Of a stretch of DNA of 64,000 nt, positions 55,401 through 64,000 are shown piece after piece. The notes under the pieces are model-generated. The model had not been told where the DNA came from. It ran no database searches and saw only the letters and a list, made by a program, of their open reading frames with translations. Position 1 is the first letter of the stretch, and each line of letters starts with the position of its first letter. The stretch lies in NCBI GenBank assembly GCA_026413225.1, contig CM048591.1, positions 72,938,052-73,002,051 of the forward strand, read 5' to 3'. Both the position numbers and the translations under genes were made by a program. Origin of the DNA: Otis tarda. Lineage: Eukaryota; Chordata; Aves; Otidiformes; Otididae.

Positions 55401-56999
55401 GTAATTCCCTTCATTAAAAGATAGGAAGACACAAAACTCTCAGTCACATCAGAAATGTGACTACTGTCAGCTTAACTGAGTTGAGACCTGAGTGGATCCA
55501 AGCCCATTTGTCCAGTCTATCTAGAAAGCTGTCTAAAGCCTTAACTAATTACCACCTTGGGGTGGAGACAATCTTCTAAGTTCTAATTGATTTTGCCCAG
55601 CGTTACTGACTGAGAAAGAGCTGAAACCACACAGATGTCAATGGAGTTGAGACATGTGATGTACAGTGAATTAATATCTATTCAGTTCACTGATCCAGCA
55701 TCTACTCGTGGTGTTCCTTTACGTGTCTGAACATGAATACTTGTCCCTTGAGGTTTATTTGGGAAAGACACAGAAAAGATTAATGTAGGGGGAAAAAAAA
55801 TTAAAACAAAAGCAGGACAAAACCAAAACCATTCTCACCATTTTCAAGCAAATGTTCTACAAAGCACAGACTTGCTGCTTCTCTCCATGCTGCCTTCAAG
55901 TATGCTGTATGAGATTTGTTGTGTATAGGATAATCACTTTTGGATAGAAATTTAACACTTCTTTTAAGGAACGTGTGGCCAAATGTCCACAGCTGCCTCT
56001 GCTCAATCCCAAAAGCAGGAATTCTGAGCATTATTTTCAATTAAAATAGTCTTATACCTAGACAAAGAAACTTTAATTTTGAAGAAAAAAAAAACACTTC
56101 CTATTGAATAATTCCAGAAAGTTTTGCAAAGTGGTTATATAGAGCTTTTCATGGATAAAGGTCTTGGTTACAAGGCCTTATCAGGAGTCACTTTTGTCTT
56201 TCTGTATTAAAGGAGTGTTATAAAACTATTTTCCATTTCTGGAGACACACTTATTAACCTTGAGCAGCTTATCTTTCAACTATAAAAACTCAGAAAATTT
56301 TTACAGGTTACACATGTACTATGCCCAAGGTTATCAGCTTAAATCTTTTACAACACTGCTTCATCTGTTTACAAATATATTTTAAATTTCATCTTTTCCG
56401 ATTTCTGCACAGAGCCTCAGAAGGACAGTTGCTCAGACACTCTGTCTTGAAGCTAAGAGTATCTCTACACACCTGGTCTCCCAAGACTTTCAGTAAATGT
56501 AGAACTGGAAGTGACCTTGGCAAGTATGTCTCACAATGGCTTTCCTCCTTGGTTATTTTCACCTCTGTATTCTCTGAACATCATTTTTTTGCACTGGACC
56601 TCAGCTGCACAGAATTCGTATTGTAGACTCTAGAGTGTCTTCCTTTCCTTACTCCATTTACTACAGTTACCTTGATCACCATTTACTTCTACTTTTAAAA
56701 CATGGAGGTATTCCTGTGTGGTCATGGTGCCCTTCAATCTTGTATCTTTTAGAAATCTCCCAGTACCTTCACCATGTTGTGAAAACATAATACAAAATCC
56801 TCTGAAAGATCAATATTCAAACTTCACTAGACATCACCTCTTTGCCTGATTCAATGGAGTGGCATTTTGTAACCTATTATTCACTACATTCTGCTTTGAA
56901 TCACAGGTGGACGGTTTCTTTACTTTTTGATAAGCCATGAAATTATGAACTTGCTTTTGTACAGTCCCTCTCATTCAGGAAAAAAAAAAAAAAAGTAAT
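52481..56999. other. Non-coding stretch without recognised genes
   Basis: AT-rich DNA. It contains an AAC/AAT-rich patch at about 53084-53112, A runs near 55108-55122 and 56983-56995, and an unremarkable GC-richer patch near 53940-54110. Two frames of about 100-150 codons near 52417-52869 partly overlap the CR1 fragment and have no motif. No gene recognised. Confidence 0.48.
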
Positions 57000-57004
57000 T
57001 CATC

Positions 57005-57603
57005 TACAATAGTTTAGCCCTAGTCAGCAACCAAATACCACACTGCTGCTCGCTAACCCTCCCCCCTCCCATCCCTTTTGCATGAGGGAGAAAAATCGGG
57101 AAGAAAGAAAAACTCATGTGTTGAGACGAAGACAGTTTTCTAGGACAGAAAAGGAAGATTATAATAATAACAAAATATAAGGATAGTATAATATACAAAA
57201 CAAATTATGCACAATTTGTCACCATCCAATGACCTGATGACCAATACAGCCCATCCCAAGCAGTGATCACAGAAACGAAACCGAGCAGCAAGGAAAGGAG
57301 AGGGCGGGGGCAAGAGAGAGAGAGCTGTCCCCTGACCAACTCGCACTTATAAACTGAGTATGACACTTATGGCATGAAATAATCTCTTTGGCCAGCTTGG
57401 ATCAAGTCTACTGGCTATATCCCTCCCAGCTTCCTGCACCTGCACATTAGTGAAATCTGGGAAGCTGGAAAGTGTCCTTGGTCTCCTTAGCAACAACTCA
57501 TTATATTAGTGTATTATCAATGTTCTTCGCATACCAAATCCCATACTAAACCACGGTAGCTACTGAAAAGAAAATTAGCTCCGTCCTAGCCGAAACCAGG
57601 ACA
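57005..57603 (-). mobile_element. Solo LTR of an avian ERV (LTR H)
   Basis: A 599-bp LTR read on the minus strand from TGTCCTGGTTTCGGCTAGG (57603) to GGGCTAAACTATTGTA (57005). A perfect 5-bp duplication TCATC lies at 57000-57004 and 57604-57608. In LTR sense it has TTTATAAGTGCGAG as probable TATA (about 57350), the AGCTGGCCAAAGAGATTATTTCATGCCATAA block, a TTATTATTATAAT run, CAACACATGAGTTTTTC, and GGGAGGGGGGAGGGTTAGCGAGCAG before the U5 end. The terminal CA has become TA. There is no internal retroviral sequence. Confidence 0.94.
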
Positions 57604-57608
57604 TCATC

Positions 57609-58334
57609 CTTGTTTAAAAATAATTCTCCCAATTTTATAGATATGAAAACAGGAACTGTGCAGATCCTGGGACAATCTTGCATTAGAACTTCTCCTTACT
57701 TCTCAAAAGGCTTTTTTCCTTCCTTTTTACAGTATATCCCACCAAAATTACTGTCCATATGGAAGCAGATGATCTGTGTGTGTAGTGCCTTTTGCTCTCG
57801 GAGGGCATAATTGCCTCTTGTCAGGCCATCTGAGTACTGAAAACCTAGAGGAGCAGGTGACCCAGTTCTCAGGGACAGCAAAACTGCTTTTCCACTTCTA
57901 AAGGCAACTTCTTCAAGAAGAATTGCCAAGACAATTCCTTAAATCAAGAGAATGTGAACTGTTGCTATACAAAGAATGGCCAAAGCAAATGAAAACATTT
58001 TTGGAAAAGAAGGAACTTTGTCATGGAAGTCCATCTGTCTGGTTGACTTAGCAATTCACATTGTCTTTGCACTGAATTCCTCAATATTTGCACTGTGTGT
58101 TTTCTTCTCCAAATTTTTGTGACATGAATAAGCAACTGTAGTTGTTTTATCATTGACTTGAGTTGCAGATTTTAGAAAACTTATCAAGCACCACAAATTA
58201 ATTTTGTAGTGCAGCAGTGAATGGGACTTAAGTTTCCCAAATCTTGTACAAACCAGAAAGGACTCAGACAGTTACTTATGACTCCACTCATGTTAATGAA
58301 GGGTTTCATGAAATGAGAATATTGTATTATAAAC
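57609..58334. other. Non-coding stretch
   Basis: About 700 bp of unassigned DNA with short frames only. Nothing recognised. Confidence 0.45.
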
Positions 58335-58431
58335 TTGTGCCGAGTCCACTAAACAAAGGGGAGCAACTTCTAGCAGTTTCCTACAGAAGCTACCACCTTA
58401 GGCCCCCCCCTCACCCAACAAAACCAGAACA
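58335..58431 (-). mobile_element. Terminal LTR fragment (LTR B type)
   Basis: About 97 bp matching the right end of the 28436-29589 element: TGCCGAGTCCAC, GCAACTTCTAGCAGTTTCC, ACAGAAGCTACCACC, a C-rich run, CAACAAAACCAGAACA. It is the U3 start of a minus-oriented LTR; the rest is absent. Confidence 0.8.
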
Positions 58432-61400
58432 AGAATAAAATACACAAATACACAAATACTAACAAAACATCAGAAGTTAAACAGGAGCCACATCGTAAAA
58501 AGAAATTACTAGACAGGAAAGCAAAATTTAAAAAAAAAAGTCATTTCTGATATATGTGCATTTGTACATATGTACAAACGTACATTTGTAAGCTAAAACA
58601 GAAAAAGAAGGGCAGATAATAAAGAATTAAGATTATTAAATTGCACTGTGCAGAAGAGACACACATCACTGTAAACAGGGTTAGAGAGATTAAGCTTAGA
58701 GTTGCCTTATAGTAGAATACATTTACTAAAGGTCTCTGCTGCACACCAGTACCACCACCTAGAAGAAAAAGAGAAAGGTTTAATTTCTGAAAGTCATTTA
58801 GACTCCTTGGAGCATTGTCTGGAGTTTTAAAAAGCTAAAAGCCTCACAGAACCTGGACCTATAACATCAAGAAATGGGTCTATAATGTATCATGTGCCCA
58901 TCTCTGCTGTCTTTTAAAACGCTTGATCTTAGGAGTCAATGAAACTGACAATAAATGCATGGAAATTACTAATATAGACCCAAATTTTAGCTCAGTTACT
59001 CTAAGAACACCTTAACAAGGCTTTAGAAAGTGATTGCTAGAATTCTCACCCTGGTAATTTCACTTTACATTTAAATAGAGACTGATAGAAGAGATCTTGC
59101 TTTTTTTTTTCGCAAAGGTATCTGTTGCAATATCACTGTATGAGTACATGTAAAACCCAGTTAAGTCACGCTGTCTATCCAAGAATATTCCACTACTGAA
59201 CTGACTTACATAGACATCCTTTTCTCTATATAGACTCCTAAGTGCTCCCCTGCCTAACAGGAAATTTGTGTAAATCACACATAAAATTACTTAAATTGTC
59301 TAAATTAATCCTCAACCCCATTTAAAAAACTATCGAATGAGAACTTGACAGGATCACTAAACAAAGAGAAACTTGAAAGAGAAACATCCATTATTAGCAC
59401 TGACCATTTGGCCAGATCTTAAAAACTATTTTTATTAAAAAAGAAACCATCAATAAGTTTGAATATAAGCAGTAATATTTATTAGTTTTTAAAAGGAGGT
59501 TTTGTATCTATAATCTGCATACCAGAAATACTTCTTAATGGTTCAGGGAAAATTTAATATATCACTGCAGGGTTTTAAGCAATAATTTTTTACCAAATCT
59601 TTTTTTTTTAAAGATGCAAAGATCCATCCAAAAGGAGTATCATATTACTCAAAAGGAACCTTATTAACACATCTGCAACTAAACCACACTCCTCCATTTT
59701 CAAAAGCTGCTTAAAGACATAGTAAGGAGAAAAAGAAGTGTCATTGATAAGTATAATCATAAAGATCAGTTTATGAGAGGTGGAACCACACATGTTCATG
59801 GGCAAACCTTCTCCTATAGGTAAGATAATGGCAGAGCCGGATTACAAGCATACTTATCAACTAGGACATGCAGACTATGGCTGGTTTTAAAAATGAATCT
59901 TCATAAATTGTTTTGATTTTTTGAATATACATTGCCCATCTGCACTGTTTTCAGTATTGTTCATGGAACTATAGAGAAGAAAGTAAGTTTGGATTAACTG
60001 CACATAACATGATGGGGGGAAAAAAGGTATCCTTAAACAATGAAGACTTCATGTCTTTTTTCTGTTCTTAGTATGCATCTGCTTTTGTCATTCTTGAGCT
60101 TCTTCAGAGTAAGTTCATGTTATTCCATGAGTCCAGGGGTGAAGTTACCATCCCTGTTCACAGAGTCTAGTTGGTGGTCTGCATGCTTTGAGCATCCTAA
60201 TGATAGGAACTGTTTTAAACTCCAACCCCTTGCAGTAATGGGGGTACAAATGGTAAAAGGATAAAAAATTCCTCAGTCCACATTAACCCATACCTAACAA
60301 ACCACACAACCTAGTCTTCATGACTGGAATATGCCTTAGAATCATTCATCAACATGTGTGACTAAACACCCTCACACAGGTCCTAGAACCACAAGCATGA
60401 AGGCAAAGATAGGTGTACAATCCTGTATCTACTCTCCATATTGTATTATTGCTCAATCTCCTTCCTGTGAAATCAAAAGGTCAAGCAAGCCACTTCCTAG
60501 GCGCTTGCTGACTAACAGCTTCCTGGAGCAATTATGACCATTAATCTTTAGCACAGCCTGTAGAGATTCCTAATGAGCATTTGTATAAGCACAGAACAGA
60601 TTAAGCAGTTCGTAAATTACGGAAGCATAAAGACTGCCATCTAATAATTGGGGCAGCGAGAATTCTAGCGACACTTGTGAAGGCCCAGCCTCTTGTGCTC
60701 TGAGGATCAAGGCACAGTAAAGTAGCCGTATGACGCACCAAATGAGACAAGAGCAGGCTTAATAGAGCTCCTGTGAGAAAGGCCCCCAGTTAAACAAGAT
60801 AGTTCTGCTATGCCGGCTGGTATTTTATAGCATGCACAATTACGTTTGAATCCCACTTTGCTTGTTGGCAAAGTGTATTTGACAGGTTGAATTCAAAACT
60901 GAAATCAAAAGTGTCTCTGCTGTTTAGGAAAAGTTAGGAAAATGCACACATCTTACATGCAATTACAAAATAAGACACAGATTCCCAGCAGTCACACAAG
61001 GGTTGCTCAGCCTTTAGGTTACTGGTCACCTTTCAATAGGTGTTGGCGTTTCAGTGGTGGTAGTCCTGAAGGCCTGATTTCTACCATGGAGATCAACGAG
61101 TTTAGAGGAGCTCTTTCTGATAGCAGTGGAACCAACCAGCTACATACATTTTGTTCATGGCTTGTATCAAGCAGGGTACAAACCCAATCATCTTGCGCTA
61201 AGTATTTTGGGAGATACAATTAAGTGTAAGTAAAATGAGGAACAAGTTTCCTGAGAAGTATATGTTTACCATACAGCCTTACACAGTGTTACACCCTAGC
61301 CAAGGGGGAAAAAAAAAATAGGTCCTGTAAATATTGACGAGTGGAAGAACGGGAGAAAGATGGGAAGCCAAGAGAAAACCAAGCCCTCTCAGTTGAACTA

Positions 61401-62262
61401 TAGAAGTTAACTTTGTACCCCAGTATTGTTAGAGGACATTCCTTGTCATCTGTGCAAGCAGCTGGAAACATAAACACCGAATGATCTGGGGGCCACAATG
61501 TTGATAAGCATAGCAGAGGCAGTTCAATAAAGTAACATGATGAAGTGTTCTCAGAGCAAATGGGATGCCTGAAAGCAGTAAATAGGTATCATTCTGAATT
61601 GATATAAAAAAATAAGGTGACATTATAATTGCATCATTATCTTCCTCTGTTCCCACGAAAAGATTGATATTTGTGAGAAAATATTTTCCAATACTACAAT
61701 ATAAGGTAATTAGCAATTTAATATCCTTTCCAGACCTAAGAAAAGGAAGGGTAGATGAGTTATTGAGTAATAACTTGTGAAGGAATATTGGTTTGGATGG
61801 TAACGTGAATTTATCAAGGAAAGGGATGAAAATAGAACCATTATGGGAGGTTTGGAGAACCAGACAGAGAGGAGATTATTAAATTATATAAAACAGTAAT
61901 TTTGAATAAAAATGCATACACTGTTAAGAGTATTTATTTCTATATTTAGAGCTGTACTGTGAGCCCAAGCACTGTGCTTGTGGAATAGTCATACCACCAT
62001 GCAGGACAGGGAAGGATGGTGAGCTAAGGAGCCAGAATCAGATTAATTTGGGGAGGAATCTCCACGAGACGACACAAACTCATGGGAAACTGAAAGATAC
62101 TACTTTGAGGGGAAAAATGTAACAGTGGAAAGAAGCAGCTATACAGTGATAGGCTTAATGAGGAGATACTACAGGAGCAAATGAATGCCCTACAGTAGAT
62201 TTCACAGTTTCTCCATGATAAAAGTAATCAGACACTATCATGTCAGCAGGCCCAGCAGCAGC
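58432..62262. other. Non-coding stretch without recognised genes
   Basis: AT-rich DNA with short ACAAATAC-type tandem units at 58439-58462 and an 18-bp perfect palindrome at 58561-58578. The segment at about 60490-60910 is less AT-rich, lacks repeats, and is dense in TAAT/ATTA and GAGCA-type motifs, making it a candidate conserved non-coding element. No exon was recognised. Confidence 0.45.
58561..58578. repeat. Perfect 18-bp palindrome
   Basis: TTTGTACATATGTACAAA reads the same on both strands. A partial further copy (ACGTACATTTGTA) follows. Confidence 0.85.
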
Positions 62263-62368
62263 AGGAGCAACCTGATCTAGTTGGGGATGTCCCTGCTCCT
62301 TGCAGGGGTGTTGGACTAGATGACCTTTGAAGGTCCCTTCCAACTCTAACTATTCTATGATTCTATGA
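62263..62368 (+). repeat. CR1 3' end
   Basis: GAGCAACCTGATCTAGTTGG, TCCCTGCTCCTTGCAGGGGT, GACCTTTGAAGGTCCCTTCC and then the tail TATTCTATGATTCTATGAA: the last 105 bp of a CR1, nearly consensus-like and strongly 5'-truncated. Confidence 0.93.
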
Positions 62369-63231
62369 ATATGCCAGGACAAGCAGGCACTGGAGAAAGC
62401 ATCTCTGGGCAGCAGGAGGCTAGCAAATAGAAAGAAACGTCAAGCTTCCACAGCTGCTAGTGAAAACAGATTCATTGTTAGTTATTTTTGGTTTACGCTG
62501 TTTCTTACACGAAGGTAAACTGAGAGATAGGTGGTTGTAAGTAAAAGTGTTTCAAGGCAGCCTACACTTGCAGTGGAGCAATGTGTGAGCACCAGGTTGC
62601 ACAGAATTAGTTTTACCCCGGAGAAGAACATACTCGAGCTAGCGGTCTTGACACATGAAAGTTAGCTGAAATATCTTACTTATTAAAACAGGACTGAAGT
62701 TTCCCTGATCTGTGGGGCTAAGAGAAATAGCAGGTTTACATTTTGCTACAGTCTATCATCCTTTGACTTTTTATGCCACGGAGTGAACAACAGCAGAGAA
62801 CCATTACTAGTCCCTGTAGAATCGCTGCTTCTATTTTCATAAATAAGCAATTTCAATGTTAGGACATGCGGAGGAAAGCTTAATATTTGATGTAAATGTA
62901 AACAGCATAGAAGGTAGATAAAGAGTTAAAGACCTTCCTCTTGTCCCTCAGCCCCTCAGCTTTTAAATCTCTTATTTTTTTACCTGATCTTATTATTTTG
63001 TAGATTGTTATAATTTAAAAAATGAATATTGGTGTAAAATAAAAGGATTGGGAAGAAAACATATCAGGGTCTGCTGACTCCTTCTTTTGTCTTTGCCGAT
63101 TTCTTACTATTTTTGGTTCTGCTTAAACTGTTTCAGAGCAGTCCTTGTTATTTATGCAGAGTAGTCTGATAAAGGAATGTGAAATTAAATCTGAGGCCTG
63201 TGGCACTTGATAAATTGCAAGTGCACTAGTC

Positions 63232-63279
63232 CATACCCATACATATACCTACACCTATACCTATATTATACCTATATTA
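63232..63279 (+). repeat. Short degenerate tandem repeat (CATACC / CCTATA units)
   Basis: Successive CATACCCATACATATACCTA and ACCTATACCTATATTATACC units are visible directly. Confidence 0.8.
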
Positions 63280-63978
63280 GCTTGTCATAAAACAAAACAA
63301 TAAAAAAAAGATGCCATATAAGCATTTCATATGAGTGAGCAATGTGATCATCAAAGAAGAAAACAAAGACAAGTGTTTTTTAAAGTTCTTAGTTAGTACT
63401 TAGGCTAGTACTTAAGTGGTATGAGAAAATGCATAAACAGAGACTCCATCATACAATCTGTAAGTTAAACAACTGAAAAAAAGTTGCAAAGGATTGAAAA
63501 TAGGCAGGACATACTGCCTAGCATGAAGGATGCTGCCAGCCGTGAAGGGTGGCTGACTAACTGATGGCAAGGTAGGCCCCATCAAGAGCAGATGATTCCC
63601 TTTCCAGAGCGGGGCAAGTAGTAGCAAAGCTGTATTTTTGATCTCTCTTGTTGGGGAGCATTAAAGCGTGACCACATCAACCTTGACCTCAGCAACAAAG
63701 TCCCAGGCACATCACAAAGATGTGGCATCAGCTCATTGTTATTGCACGCTCACAGCTAATTTAGGATATGGTTGTTAAAGACTATTGATTTGCATACATA
63801 GTTAAAAGTAGTGGAAACTATTGAACCATGGACTAATGATTTCCACAAAGTGAATTGCTAATGAAATATCAGCCTGCTAATATTTTGTTTTAAAGCTTAA
63901 AGGCATTTTGATTTGTCAGTCTTCTAAACCATTGCAATTACCTCTAATTCTCTTGTCAATTTAGATCACTTTCTCAGG

Positions 63979-63998
63979 AAAAAAAAAAAAAAAAAAAA
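63979..63998. repeat. Homopolymer A20
   Basis: A run of 20 A next to the window edge. It could be a LINE or retrocopy tail, but the neighbouring sequence is not recognisable as either. Confidence 0.85.
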
Positions 63999-64000
63999 GA

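Larger units (their letters stand above)
62369..64000. other. Non-coding stretch to the window end
   Basis: AT-rich DNA. It includes a degenerate ACCTATA-type tandem patch at 63232-63279 and a final A20 run at 63979-63998. The stretch 63690-63960 has a low-repeat, motif-dense look (GATTTGCATACATAG, GCTAATGAAATATCAGC). No gene was recognised. Confidence 0.45.

Noticed and set aside
60840-60860. tRNA-like B box (GTTTGAATCCC)
   Set aside because: No A box at proper distance and no cloverleaf could be drawn.

Overview
The window looks like nuclear DNA from a bird, probably a neoavian. The main evidence is repeat content. There are several CR1 LINE fragments ending in the avian CR1 3' tail (tandem ATTCTATG-type octamers), and many solo long terminal repeats (LTRs) of avian endogenous retrovirus type whose U5 ends read like GGGTTAAACYAYGACA. 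The rest is AT-rich, intron- or desert-like DNA with homopolymer runs. Nothing bacterial, viral-genomic or organellar was seen. I found no intact protein-coding gene, no tRNA or rRNA gene and no CRISPR array. Almost all open frames are short and chance-like, or lie inside repeats.

Layout. 1-8.6 kb: mostly unique AT-rich DNA with a small CR1 endonuclease remnant near 2.35 kb. 8.6-9.6 kb: a 1-kb solo LTR with a perfect 5-bp target duplication (GGATG). 12.5-13.1 kb: another LTR. 18.4-24.4 kb: the most structured part. Two nested pairs of inverted repeats flank a GC-rich block that carries remnants of a RING-finger gene on the minus strand (damaged RING at 23.3-23.5 kb, Arg/Pro-rich tail at 22.1-22.3 kb), with a 96-bp direct repeat, a CR1 reverse-transcriptase fragment and LTR scraps. 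27.9-31.5 kb: a cluster of three related LTR pieces in opposite orientations. 35.9-36.1 kb: a CR1 ORF2 C-terminal fragment. 38.2-40.0 kb: a 1-kb CR1 split by a 706-bp solo LTR with exact 5-bp duplications (ACCAG). 49.1-49.7 kb: a second LTR of that family (duplication AGGAC) with an expanded internal tandem repeat. 50.2-52.5 kb: CR1 fragments in both orientations. 57.0-57.6 kb: a minus-strand solo LTR (duplication TCATC). 58.3-58.4 kb and 62.3-62.4 kb: an LTR scrap and a CR1 tail. The remainder is non-coding and unassigned; a few stretches have a look suggestive of conserved non-coding elements.

No genes act together here. The biology visible is the history of mobile elements: insertion, recombination to solo LTRs, nesting, and an inverted-duplication structure around a decayed copy of what I believe is an avian multi-copy RING (Topors-like) gene. 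LTR-derived sequence is roughly a tenth of the window by my boundaries. That is high for an ordinary avian autosome, so a sex-linked (W) or low-recombination origin is possible but unproven. I did not find a convincing new biological system. The best leads are the inverted-repeat block at 18.4-24.4 kb and the short sense ORF beside a splice-donor motif shared by the 1-kb LTRs.
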